Part shown: positions 32,904 through 40,559 of the stretch, piece by piece | Numbering within the stretch: the stretch's first letter is position 1 | Layout of the letters: each line of letters begins with the position of its first letter | Origin: Candidatus Aristotella avistercoris | GTDB taxonomy: Bacteria > Bacillota > Clostridia > Oscillospirales > Ruminococcaceae | Assembly: GCA_904397835.1 (NCBI GenBank) | Contig: CAJFOV010000032.1 | Coordinates: forward strand, 1-49,894 | Direction: 5' to 3' | DNA: 49,894 nucleotides | Program-made: the position numbers and the translations under genes | The notes under the pieces: generated by a model | Told to the model about the DNA's origin: nothing | Databases searched by the model: none | Seen by the model: the letters and a program-made list of their open reading frames with translations, nothing else

Positions 32904-32932
32904 ACCATAGCGAAAATGGGTGGCGCTGTCAA
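32904..32932 (-). promoter_or_regulatory. Promoter of the AIM24-family gene
   Basis: On the minus strand, TTGACA (32927-32932), 17 bp, TATGGT (32904-32909). Confidence 0.65.
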
Positions 32933-33122
32933 CCCTTTTGTTTCCATTTCTGTGGATTTTCTTCCCTCAGGCACGGCAGCATCTTTGATAGAATCATGGG
33001 CAAAGGTCTATCGCTCCGCGCCATTCACTCCTGTCAAGAGGAACAGAAAAGGCGGCATGCCTCTCCTGCTCTCCCGTCAGCAAACAGGCTCCAATTGCTC
33101 TCTGGAGGAAAGCTACAACAAT

Positions 33123-33147
33123 CCCCCGGCCATTGTATAGCCGGGGG
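33123..33147 (-). terminator. Hairpin downstream of the nucleotidyltransferase gene
   Basis: CCCCCGGC and GCCGGGGG, a perfect 8-bp stem with a 9-nt loop, lies 11 bp after the stop codon. The minus-strand tail (ATTGTTGTAG) is only weakly T-rich. The rest of 32933-33122 shows no gene. Confidence 0.55.
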
Positions 33148-33158
33148 CTCTCTTGATC

Positions 33159-34067
33159 TTACATAGCGTAGACCGGATCCACCTGTTTGAGTTCGTTGAA
33201 GGTGTCGATCTCCACAATATCCCCTTCAAAGCAGGGGCGCACCTGAACCTTATAATTTTTGCTGCACACCCGCAGGGCCACCTCGTCCCAGTAGCGCTCC
33301 TTGCCGCCGGGCATGCGGTAGACCTGGTCGATGTCCTGGGCCAGCTGGGCGCCATCCTGGGCCGTCCAATAGGAGATGCCATACATGTGGTAGCAATCCT
33401 GGCCGCCCACCTTCAGCTCCTTGATGAGTCCCCGCTTGACCACAAAACACCAATCGTCGGTGCGCTCCCGGTACTGGCCCAGGTAGTTGGACCGGTACTC
33501 ATATTTGCGGATGAGCCCCGGGTTGCTCAGCAGCAGGTCCGCCTCACAGACATAGGCATTCTGGAGCAGGTCCCGGGCCACCCAGGCTGAGGAGATGTTG
33601 TTGGCCTCATTATACAAAGGGTTGTGGAGGAAGGTCAGGTTGGGATAGCGGTTGCGCAGCACCTCAAACTGCTCCCCCAGATAGCCCCGCACCAGCACAA
33701 TTTCTGGGATACCCACTGCGGTGACAGCATCCAGCAACGTCTCAATGATCCGCTTGCCATGGACACGAACCAAAGGCTTTGGGGTATTCAAGGTGATGGG
33801 TACCATGCGGGATCCAAAACCAGCGGCCAGGATCACCGCCCGGCGGACCCGATAGGGCTCCAAGCTCTCCAGGCCCAGTTTTGTGATCTGAACCTCCTTT
33901 TTTGGATTTGTCTGAACCAGTCCCAGGTCCATCAGCTCCCCAAAGGCCCGGTTGGTCAGGCCCAGAGAAAAACGGGTTCCGTCTGCAATCTCCCGCTGGG
34001 TGAGCTTTTTGCCGCCCTCCCGCTCAATAAATGCGAGCACCTCAAACTGGTTTTGGGTAATATTCAT
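33159..34067 (-). CDS. Winged-helix / nucleotidyltransferase fusion (LicC-like)
   Basis: This 302-residue protein has a DNA-binding-like winged helix (about 1-65: FEVLAFIEREGGKKLTQREIADGT...) fused to a nucleotidyltransferase domain. That domain starts RRAVILAAGFGSRMVPITLNTPKPLV, the GxGxRxxPxTxxxPKxL signature of sugar-phosphate and choline-phosphate nucleotidyltransferases. NNISSAWVARDLL and CEADLLLSNP resemble LicC, the CTP:phosphocholine cytidylyltransferase. The start is the ATG at 34067 with a modest GGAG. No lic genes (kinase, transporter, transferase) are nearby, so the real substrate is uncertain. The helix might regulate transcription or be an interaction domain. Confidence 0.83.
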   Translation of the reverse strand: MNITQNQFEVLAFIEREGGKKLTQREIADGTRFSLGLTNRAFGELMDLGLVQTNPKKEVQITKLGLESLEPYRVRRAVILAAGFGSRMVPITLNTPKPLVRVHGKRIIETLLDAVTAVGIPEIVLVRGYLGEQFEVLRNRYPNLTFLHNPLYNEANNISSAWVARDLLQNAYVCEADLLLSNPGLIRKYEYRSNYLGQYRERTDDWCFVVKRGLIKELKVGGQDCYHMYGISYWTAQDGAQLAQDIDQVYRMPGGKERYWDEVALRVCSKNYKVQVRPCFEGDIVEIDTFNELKQVDPVYAM

Positions 34068-34309
34068 CGCGCTGTTCGCTCCAATCCATCTTCTTTGCGC
34101 AGACCGGTATCGACACCATTTCCCTCTGCGCATTCCCTCCTGAAGGGGCGCGCCGCCCCCTCCATTCTGACAGAATGCGCGTCAGAATGGGGTAACAGAT
34201 TTACTTTAACACACTTTGGAACCAAGTTCAACTTACATCGCCAAAATATTCCTATTATCCCCCCCTTGGATGCCCTCTGTGGAGGATACCTGATGAACGG
34301 CGCCGCACC

Positions 34310-35395
34310 CTATTGCGGCGCAACCTCCCCCTCTGTATTGAACACCAACACCACCGATTGGCTGTTCAAGTTGAGCTGTTGGCGCTGTGCTCCATAGGCG
34401 GGATCCCGCATCAGCTGCTCCACCATCCCCAGGCCCACGGCCCCCGACTCCCCGGAGGAGAAGGCTGGATCCCCGTCCACAGGATTCTTGGCCCGGGCCA
34501 TCCCCCGGAAGGTGATATCGTCGGCACACTGAATCAACGCGTCTGCCCGATCCCGGATGATGGGAAAGGTGACAGGGTTGGCCTCTCCGCAGTTGAGGCC
34601 GGCCATGGCGGTGATGGGACCATCTCCAAAGGTCACCCATCGCCCCTGGCGGATGGATTCATAGATACAGGGCACCGTCTGGGCCTCAATGACCCCCACC
34701 AGAGGGGCGGACCCCTGCGCCATTGCATGGTTCAGATAGGCAATGACGCCACCCGCCAGGGAGCCCACACCCGCCTGGACAAACACATGGGTGGGCCGCT
34801 CCTGGAGCTGTTCCAAGGCCTCCCGCAGAAGGGTGGAGTAGCCCAGCACAATGTCCCAGGGGATTTTGGTGTACCCCGGCAGGGCCGTGTCCTGCACCAG
34901 CAGGGCGCCATGCTCCTGGGCATAGCTGGCGGCAAGGCGCACCGTGTCGTCATAGTTGTGTTCCGTCACCTGGACTGTTGCCCCAAGGGCCTGAATGGCC
35001 GCCACACGGGCGGGGCTGCTCCCCTTGGGCATCAGGATCAGGCAGGGGCACCCCAGACGCTTGGCCATCCAGGCCAGGGCCTTGCCGTGGTTGCCGTCGG
35101 TGCAGGAGACCACCCCCGCCTGTGGGAGGGGGCCCTCCTCCAGAATCCGGTGCATGGCATAGCTGACCCCTAGGCCCTTAAAGGCGTTCAGGCCGAAGCG
35201 TTTGGACTCATCCTTCACATGGAGCCCCCGGAGCCCCAGCTCCCTTGCCAGGCCCTTCAGGGCCAGCAGGGGCGTAGGTTCGTAGTCGGCCATGGATCGG
35301 TGGCAGGCCGCCACCGCCTGCACCTGTTCCTCCGTCAGGGGATCCGCCACGGTGGGCCTGCGCCAGGGGTTGCGCAGTACTTCAATGTTCGACAT
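34310..35395 (-). CDS. Diaminopropionate ammonia-lyase (DpaL/YgeX-like)
   Basis: This 361-residue PLP enzyme of fold type II would convert 2,3-diaminopropionate to pyruvate and two ammonia. It shares with Escherichia coli YgeX the PLP-lysine block KDESKRFGLNAFK, TDGNHGKALAW, the phosphate loop QAGVGSLAGGV, TAMAGLNCGEANP and SGESGAVGLG. The start is the ATG at 35395 after GAGGAGGTG; the longer frame is shadow. It is co-directional with the upstream gntR (46 bp apart) and diverges from the aldehyde dehydrogenase unit. A GCGCCGC/GCGGCGC hairpin spans its stop codon (about 34299-34319) but lacks a T-tract. A related aminoacrylate-releasing substrate is possible. Confidence 0.88.
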   Translation of the reverse strand: MSNIEVLRNPWRRPTVADPLTEEQVQAVAACHRSMADYEPTPLLALKGLARELGLRGLHVKDESKRFGLNAFKGLGVSYAMHRILEEGPLPQAGVVSCTDGNHGKALAWMAKRLGCPCLILMPKGSSPARVAAIQALGATVQVTEHNYDDTVRLAASYAQEHGALLVQDTALPGYTKIPWDIVLGYSTLLREALEQLQERPTHVFVQAGVGSLAGGVIAYLNHAMAQGSAPLVGVIEAQTVPCIYESIRQGRWVTFGDGPITAMAGLNCGEANPVTFPIIRDRADALIQCADDITFRGMARAKNPVDGDPAFSSGESGAVGLGMVEQLMRDPAYGAQRQQLNLNSQSVVLVFNTEGEVAPQ

Positions 35396-35441
35396 GGGGC
35401 ACCTCCTCATGTTTCCAAGGCGTTTTTGCCGCAGCGCTGGT

Positions 35442-36101
35442 CTACAGCACCGAGGCCGCGTCTGACAGGGCCCAGGAGGCCATGGCTTTAAACTTGTGCT
35501 CCCGGACATAGCGCTCCACCTCGTTGTACTCCCGCTGTTCGATGAGCTCCAGGATCCGCTCGTGCTCATGGTAGGACTGCTCCATCATGTTGGGGGCCAC
35601 GGAGAAGATCCGCTTGGTGACCTGGTACTTGTCCCACAGGTCGGAAATCATGGTGGTCAGTCCCTTGCGGGGGATGGGGGCATAGATGGTCATGTGGAAC
35701 TTCTGGTTCAGCTCCGAAAAGGCCTTGTGATCCCCTTCCTTAGCCGCCTCCTGAAGTTTCAGGTTGATCTGGCGCAGCTGGGCCAGGTCGTTGCGGGAGA
35801 GATAGTCCACACTCAGGCGGGTGGCAAAGCCCTCCAACACGCCCTTGACCTGGACCATGTCAATGAGCATCTCCTTATCTAGGCCCAGGGCCACTGCCCC
35901 CTGGTTTGGCACAATGCGCACGTAGCCGTCGCTCTCCAGCCGCCGCAGAGCCTCCCGCACGGGGATTTCGCTGACCCCGCAGGCCTTTGCAATCTGGTTG
36001 ATGATGATCCGGTCCCCCGCCCGGTAGTTGAGGTTCACCATCTCCTGCAGCAAATATTCGTACACCTGATCCACCTTTGTTGTCCGGCCCAAGGATGTCA
36101 T
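35442..36101 (-). CDS. GntR family regulator (FCD subfamily)
   Basis: This 219-residue repressor has an N-terminal GntR winged helix (about 8-75; RIIINQIAKACGVSEIPVREALRRLESDGYV) and an all-helical FCD effector domain (about 85-210) with the histidine-bearing NQKFHMTIY and HEHERILELI. FCD proteins bind small carboxylates, often through a metal held by those histidines. It is encoded upstream of dpaL and divergently from the catabolic units, so it is the leading candidate for the cluster's regulator. Motif copies overlap its own promoter, suggesting autoregulation. Confidence 0.92.
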   Translation of the reverse strand: MTSLGRTTKVDQVYEYLLQEMVNLNYRAGDRIIINQIAKACGVSEIPVREALRRLESDGYVRIVPNQGAVALGLDKEMLIDMVQVKGVLEGFATRLSVDYLSRNDLAQLRQINLKLQEAAKEGDHKAFSELNQKFHMTIYAPIPRKGLTTMISDLWDKYQVTKRIFSVAPNMMEQSYHEHERILELIEQREYNEVERYVREHKFKAMASWALSDAASVL

Positions 36102-36141
36102 TCCCCTTTCCTTTTAGATCAAATATAATTTTAAATTTTTC

Positions 36142-36170
36142 ATATATTATGATACACAAAAATATATGAT
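36142..36170 (-). promoter_or_regulatory. Paired ATATATKAT motifs over the gntR promoter
   Basis: ATATATTAT (36142-36150) and ATATATGAT (36162-36170) are direct repeats starting exactly 20 bp apart. They also sit inside a 28-bp inverted repeat with arms CATATATT and AATATATG (36141-36168). One copy touches the -10 and the other lies in the spacer and -35 side of the gntR promoter. The same word recurs at two other promoters of the island. Confidence 0.55.
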
Positions 36171-36177
36171 TCTTCAA
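36149..36177 (-). promoter_or_regulatory. Promoter of gntR-dpaL
   Basis: On the minus strand, TTGAAG (36172-36177), 17 bp, TATCAT (36149-36154), 48 bp before the gntR start. Confidence 0.6.
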
Positions 36178-36299
36178 GCCCGTTTGCCCAATTTTCCAAT
36201 TTCTGCGCATTTCTCGCAGGGTGGGCCGCAAAGTTGCACATGATCATAACCATTCTGTCAGTGCCTTTTCACAAAAATCGCTATCTGGAACAAAATCCA

Positions 36300-36329
36300 T
36301 TGACAGGGACAATCCCTTCGCCGTACAAT
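36300..36329 (+). promoter_or_regulatory. Promoter of the aldehyde dehydrogenase unit
   Basis: TTGACA (36300-36305), 18 bp, TACAAT (36324-36329). Confidence 0.7.
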
Positions 36330-36337
36330 CAGCTCAA

Positions 36338-36360
36338 TTAATTGTATATGCAACAATTAA
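36338..36360 (+). promoter_or_regulatory. Perfect inverted repeat (operator) after the ALDH promoter
   Basis: TTAATTGT (36338-36345), 7 bp, ACAATTAA (36353-36360) is a perfect 8-bp-arm palindrome immediately after the predicted start point. The TTGT...ACAA core suits GntR-type or MarR-type repressors. Both kinds are encoded within 2 kb, so the binder cannot be named. Confidence 0.6.
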
Positions 36361-36386
36361 GACAACGTCGGAAAGGAGCTGTCAAA

Positions 36387-37856
36387 ATGTCTGCAACCGT
36401 ACCGGTCTACCGCACCAGGTGGTCCACTGAGCTGGAGGAACACCGCTTCACCGTCTACCGCCCCGCCACCGGGGAACCCTATGCCGTGGTACAGGGGGGC
36501 GGGGTCCAGGAGGTGGACGCCTGCGTACAGGCGGCGAACCAGGCCTTCCACAGCTGGAGGCGCCTCTCCCCCCACCAGCGGGGGCAATACCTCAAACAGG
36601 CGGCCCTGGCCTTGCGGGACCACGCCCAGGAGATCGCCCGCATTGAGACGGAGGAGGTGGGCAAACCTTTGGAGATCTCCCAGGCGGACACCCGGCGTTG
36701 CATTGAGGCCTTTGAATTCTTTGGCGGTCTGGTGGGGAACCTGCCCAGCGACTTCTATGAGCTGGGTGCCATCAATGCGGAGGTGTTTCTGGAGCCCTAC
36801 GGGGTGGTGGCAGGGATCATCCCCTTCAACTGGCCGCCATTGCACACCGGGGCCAAAATTGCCCCCGCCCTGGCCGCTGGAAACACCATGGTGGTCAAAC
36901 CTGGGGACCAGGCGCCGCTGTCCATCATGAAGATTGTGGAGGTGGCCCAGAGCGTCCTGCCAGAGGGGGTGCTGGAACTGGTGGTGGGCCCTGGCATTGA
37001 GACGGGCCAGGCCCTCACCAGCCACCCATTGGTGAAAAAGATCTCCTTCACCGGCTCGGACCGGTCTGGCCGGGCGGTCATCAAGCAGAGCGCCGACAAC
37101 CTGACCCCCTGCGTCATGGAACTGGGCGGGAAAAACGCCTTTATCGCCCTGGACGACTGCGACCTGGAGCAGGCGGTTCTCACCGCATTTGAGGGGGCCT
37201 TCTACAACAACGGGGAGGCCTGCACCGCCACCTCCCGGATTCTGGTGGATCGGAAGATCTGCGAGACCTTCACCCAGCGGTTCATGGCCCTGATGGATCA
37301 GCTGGTGGTGGGGGACGGCATGGATCCCCGGACCCATGTGGGGCCCATGGTCACTTGGCAGCACCAGCAAAAGGTGCTAGAATATATCCAGATTGGCCAG
37401 CAGGAGGGGGCGATCCTGGCCAAGCAGGCCCCCCTGCCCACCGATCCGGCCCTAAAAAACGGGTACTTTGTGCCGCCCACCCTGTTCACCGGCGCCACCC
37501 GCACCATGCGCATCGCCCGGGAGGAGATCTTTGGCCCTGTCACCTGCATTATCCCCTTTGACGGAGACGAGGAGGCCGCCTCCATCGGCAACGACACCGA
37601 CTTTGGCTTGATTGCCGTCATCTTCTCCCAGAGCCACCCCAGGGCCATGCGCCTTGCCCGGGAGCTGGACACAGGCTGTGTGTATATCAACAATTTTTAC
37701 CGCCTGGGGGCCCAGTGCGTCCCCTTTGGCGGCAACAAGGCCAGCGGCTTTGGGCGGGAGCGCTGCGCCGACACCCTCAAAGAATTCAGCCGGCCCAAGA
37801 CGGTGCGGATCCCCTCCGGCCTGGGGAAAATCCCCACCTGGTCCCTGGATCGGTAA
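36387..37856 (+). CDS. NAD(P)-dependent aldehyde dehydrogenase
   Basis: This 489-residue enzyme oxidises an aldehyde to a carboxylic acid. It shows PFNWPP at the coenzyme entry, KPGDQAPLS, SFTGSDRSGRAV, the general base Glu in MELGGKN, and the catalytic Cys in NNGEACTATSR. It is close to the betaine-aldehyde/succinate-semialdehyde dehydrogenase group, but the substrate pocket cannot be read with confidence. The start is the ATG at 36387 after AAAGGAG; an in-frame ATG at 36342 falls inside the operator. It is co-transcribed with the marR-like gene 21 bp downstream. In context it probably oxidises an aldehyde released by the island's pathway. Confidence 0.93.
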   Translation: MSATVPVYRTRWSTELEEHRFTVYRPATGEPYAVVQGGGVQEVDACVQAANQAFHSWRRLSPHQRGQYLKQAALALRDHAQEIARIETEEVGKPLEISQADTRRCIEAFEFFGGLVGNLPSDFYELGAINAEVFLEPYGVVAGIIPFNWPPLHTGAKIAPALAAGNTMVVKPGDQAPLSIMKIVEVAQSVLPEGVLELVVGPGIETGQALTSHPLVKKISFTGSDRSGRAVIKQSADNLTPCVMELGGKNAFIALDDCDLEQAVLTAFEGAFYNNGEACTATSRILVDRKICETFTQRFMALMDQLVVGDGMDPRTHVGPMVTWQHQQKVLEYIQIGQQEGAILAKQAPLPTDPALKNGYFVPPTLFTGATRTMRIAREEIFGPVTCIIPFDGDEEAASIGNDTDFGLIAVIFSQSHPRAMRLARELDTGCVYINNFYRLGAQCVPFGGNKASGFGRERCADTLKEFSRPKTVRIPSGLGKIPTWSLDR

Positions 37857-37877
37857 CAACAAGGGAGGAATCTGCCC

Positions 37878-38354
37878 ATGGGGATCAAAGAGTGCCGTGT
37901 CAACCGCTACGCCTCCATGCTGTATCGGGCCAGCCGCTCCTACTACGACCAGTTTTTGCGGCCCTACCACCTGACCTCCGGGCTGCCCATCTTCATGCTG
38001 CGCATCCAGGAGCAGCCCGGCCTGACCCTGCTGGAGCTGGCGGAGAACGGCCGCTTTGACAAGGGTACCACCGCCCGGGCGGTCCACAAGCTGGAAAAGC
38101 AGGGCTATGCCCGCGTGGAACGGGACCCCAAGGACCGGCGGGTGTGCCACATCTACCTGACCCAACAGGCCGCCCCCGTGCTGGAGGCCTGCTATGAGCT
38201 GCTGGAGCAGTGGGAACAGGTGATTCTCCAGGGCTTTACCCCCCAGGAGAAGGCCCTGGTGGAGCAGCTCATGAAGCGGGTGGCGGACAACGCCTACCGC
38301 CAGGTGCATCCCCCCCGGGGCACATCGGCCCCCCAGGGCGATCCCTCAACATAG
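37878..38354 (+). CDS. MarR family transcriptional regulator
   Basis: This 158-residue winged-helix protein has the recognition region FDKGTTARAVHKLEKQGYARVE and the wing RDPKDRRVCHIYLTQ, typical of MarR. Its N-terminus carries RYASMLYRASRSYYDQFLRPYHLTSG, a dimerisation helix pattern. GGGAGG precedes the ATG. It is second in the aldehyde dehydrogenase unit and is followed by a strong terminator. It may control this unit through the palindrome at 36338 or other units in the island; the sequence does not decide. Confidence 0.9.
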   Translation: MGIKECRVNRYASMLYRASRSYYDQFLRPYHLTSGLPIFMLRIQEQPGLTLLELAENGRFDKGTTARAVHKLEKQGYARVERDPKDRRVCHIYLTQQAAPVLEACYELLEQWEQVILQGFTPQEKALVEQLMKRVADNAYRQVHPPRGTSAPQGDPST

Positions 38355-38361
38355 CAATTGC

Positions 38362-38392
38362 GGCCCCGCCCTTCGGGCGGGGCCAATTTTTG
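38362..38392 (+). terminator. Terminator of the ALDH-marR unit
   Basis: A perfect 10-bp stem GGCCCCGCCC/GGGCGGGGCC with a 3-nt loop, followed by AATTTTTG. Confidence 0.9.
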
Positions 38393-38578
38393 TCCCTCTG
38401 AGGGGTTCCCCTGGGGGGATATGGACCAAGTCCCCCGTTGCATGGTGACCTGCCGCAAAGTGGAGATGGCATGCGCCAACCGGGGAAAACCCTCTGCCCC
38501 TGCATTGAGCTCCTGTAACTCCGCTTTTTTGCACAAAGATTGCCCCTGGAATTTGGCCGCCAACTCCCCAAAATTCTG
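38393..38578. other. Intergenic, no gene seen
   Basis: Between the terminator and the next promoter. Frames here lack ribosome binding sites. Confidence 0.5.
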
Positions 38579-38607
38579 TTGACTTCCCTCCGTGTTCTCT
38601 CTAAAAT
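38579..38607 (+). promoter_or_regulatory. Promoter of the esterase pair
   Basis: TTGACT (38579-38584), 17 bp, TAAAAT (38602-38607). Confidence 0.7.
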
Positions 38608-38636
38608 ATATAATAAATATAAATATTATATATTAT
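38605..38636 (+). promoter_or_regulatory. AT-rich inverted repeat over the esterase promoter start
   Basis: AATATATAATA (38605-38615) and TATTATATATT (38624-38634) are perfect 11-bp arms 8 bp apart, overlapping the -10 and the start point. An exact ATATATTAT copy lies at 38628-38636. This is a strong operator candidate for the island's regulator. Confidence 0.6.
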
Positions 38637-38701
38637 TTTTGAAGTCTGTGGCCAAACTTCTTCCAGATCTGCCCAGAGAAGGCCCAGAGAAAGGAGATCC
38701 C

Positions 38702-39481
38702 ATGGCACTGTTGACGATCCATTACTATGCCAAATCCATCCAGATGGCCAGTATCCTGCAGGTGGTGCTGCCGGAGCAGGCCCTCTATTCCCCGGACCGG
38801 CCCCTGCCGGTGGTTCTGCTGCTGAGCCCCGAGGGCGCTGAAGGAGCCTGGTGGCTCCGGCACTGCCGGTTGGAGCACCTGTCGGAGCGGCGGAATGTGG
38901 CCTTTGTGCTGGTACCCTGTCTCCAGGGCTGTCATTGCGACATGGCCTACGGCTACCGGTTTGCCCAGGTGGTGGAGCAGGACATCCCGGCATGGCTGGA
39001 CCGGAACCTGCCCCTGCTGTCCACCAAAGGGCAGTGGTGGATTGCCGGCTGCTCCATGGGCGGGACAGGCGCCCTGCGCACTGCCCTGCTCCATCCGGAG
39101 CGGTATGCCGGCACCGCCAGCTTCTGGGGCCGGTTGAGCCATCGGGAGAACGTGGAACATCCGCTGCCGGGGGACTACCTGACTCCCAGGCGGCTGCACC
39201 AGCTGTATGGGACGGATCCCGCCGCCCTCACCGGCACGGACATGGACCTTCTGGCCCTCCTGAACCGGGCCGCGGACAGCGCGCCGACCCTCCACCTGTG
39301 TACCGGCCAGGGCCAGCCCGGCTATGCGTCCAACCTGCAATTTGTCCGCCGGGCCCAGGCGCTGGGGTACCCCTGCACCCTGGTAGAGGCTGCCGCCCTG
39401 CCGGAGGATGCCCTGGAGGCGCAGCTGAGCACCTTTTTGAACAAGATCTGCCCCGGAGAGGAGGCGTCGTCATGTCCCTGA
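38702..39481 (+). CDS. Esterase D-like protein lacking catalytic Asp and His
   Basis: This 259-residue alpha/beta hydrolase is of the esterase D/FrmB/tributyrin-esterase group. The nucleophile elbow is present (AGCSMGGTGAL). Aligned with the next gene, the catalytic Asp position (GTADRN there) is CTGQGQPGY here, and the His position (LEDHTW there) is ALPEDALEA here. Two of the three triad residues therefore appear to be missing, and it may be a non-catalytic partner. I use the ATG at 38702 (MALLTIHYY) after AAAGGAG. Its last 10 bp overlap the start of the second esterase gene, suggesting equimolar, coupled production. Confidence 0.82.
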   Translation: MALLTIHYYAKSIQMASILQVVLPEQALYSPDRPLPVVLLLSPEGAEGAWWLRHCRLEHLSERRNVAFVLVPCLQGCHCDMAYGYRFAQVVEQDIPAWLDRNLPLLSTKGQWWIAGCSMGGTGALRTALLHPERYAGTASFWGRLSHRENVEHPLPGDYLTPRRLHQLYGTDPAALTGTDMDLLALLNRAADSAPTLHLCTGQGQPGYASNLQFVRRAQALGYPCTLVEAAALPEDALEAQLSTFLNKICPGEEASSCP

Positions 39482-40311
39482 TTCAACTGGATTTTCACGC
39501 TCGAACCCTGGCGATGGATCAATCGGTCTATATCATTCTTCCGGAGGAGAAACGGGACACGGAGGTCCCCTACTTTCACGCCGGCCGGGCCCCGCTGCGG
39601 GAGCGGCACCCCGTCCTCTATCTGCTCCATGGCACCTCCCAGGACTACAGCGAGTGGCTGCGCTACACCGCTGTGGAGCGGTACGCCAACGAGCGCGGCA
39701 TCGCCGTGGTCATGCCCAGCGCCCAGCTCTCCGCCTATGCCGACATGGCCCATGGGGAGGATTTTTTCACCTACATCACCCAGGAGCTCCCCACCGTTGT
39801 GGAGCATGCCTTCCCCCTGTCCAACTGCCGGGAGGAGCGCTTTGTCTGCGGCCTGTCCATGGGGGGTTACGGGGCGGCCAAAATTGGCCTGACCCTGCCC
39901 CACCGGTATGGGGCGGTGGGCATCCTGTCCAGCTGCAACCTGGCCTACAAACGGGTCTTAGACAAAAACCCCACCCGTCCTGACGCCATGCCCGGCCGCC
40001 TGGTGGACGACCGGCACCTCCTCTGCTGGGGTGCTGGAGAGGGAGAGGCCCCCGTCGGAACCAGCCATGACCTATATGCCCTGGCCCAGGGGGCCCTGCA
40101 GGCCGGCGGGGATCTGCCCGCCCTTTTCCACATGGTGGGCACCGCCGACCGGAACCTGCGCTCCGCCCGGCACATGCGGGACTTCTTCCGCTCCCTGCCG
40201 GGGGATCCCTTTCACTACACCTACTTTGAGGCGGTACTGGAGGACCACACCTGGGCCTGCTGGGACAAGTGGATCCAGATCTTTTTGGATTGGCTGCCTG
40301 TCTGGCTGTAA
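39472..40311 (+). CDS. Esterase D / FrmB-like serine hydrolase
   Basis: This 279-residue hydrolase has the full apparent triad: Ser in CGLSMGGYGAAK, Asp in GTADRN and His in LEDHTWACWDKW, with LYLLHGTSQDYSEW forming the oxyanion region. Relatives include tributyrin esterase, acetyl-xylan or feruloyl esterases and S-formylglutathione hydrolase. No signal peptide is seen, so it should act in the cytoplasm. The start is the ATG at 39472 after GAGGAGGCG, overlapping the preceding paralogue. It probably cleaves a short acyl ester in the island's substrate. Confidence 0.88.
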   Translation: MSLIQLDFHARTLAMDQSVYIILPEEKRDTEVPYFHAGRAPLRERHPVLYLLHGTSQDYSEWLRYTAVERYANERGIAVVMPSAQLSAYADMAHGEDFFTYITQELPTVVEHAFPLSNCREERFVCGLSMGGYGAAKIGLTLPHRYGAVGILSSCNLAYKRVLDKNPTRPDAMPGRLVDDRHLLCWGAGEGEAPVGTSHDLYALAQGALQAGGDLPALFHMVGTADRNLRSARHMRDFFRSLPGDPFHYTYFEAVLEDHTWACWDKWIQIFLDWLPVWL

Positions 40312-40383
40312 CGGTTCCATTGTGATTTATACAGAATATTTTAACAATAATCTATAAGATCAACCAAAATTACAGATTCCCCC

Positions 40384-40411
40384 TTGCCAAGCACCAAATC
40401 ATATATATAAT
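40384..40411 (+). promoter_or_regulatory. Promoter of the TAXI-TRAP catabolic unit
   Basis: TTGCCA (40384-40389), 16 bp, and a perfect TATAAT (40406-40411), about 149 bp before the first gene. Confidence 0.65.
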
Positions 40412-40456
40412 ATAACTTAAATAATATATTATTTAGGAATTATCTATATATGATTT
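40396..40456 (+). promoter_or_regulatory. Nested inverted repeats over the TAXI-TRAP promoter
   Basis: AAATCATATATA (40396-40407) and TATATATGATTT (40445-40456) are perfect 12-bp arms. Inside them ATAATATA (40407-40414) and TATATTAT (40425-40432) form a second palindrome. The word ATATATKAT occurs at 40424-40432 and 40446-40454, and in reverse at 40398-40406, with a one-mismatch reverse copy at 40407-40415. Copies overlap the spacer and -10 and the start region, as expected for cooperative repression. Confidence 0.6.
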
Positions 40457-40559
40457 TTTCTGCATAGTGTATTGATATGGGTATTCGGCCCCATTCCCGT
40501 GGCACCGGACGGCGGATGGGGCCATTCGAAAAACGGTTCCAGTAGAAAGGGAGGTCACT

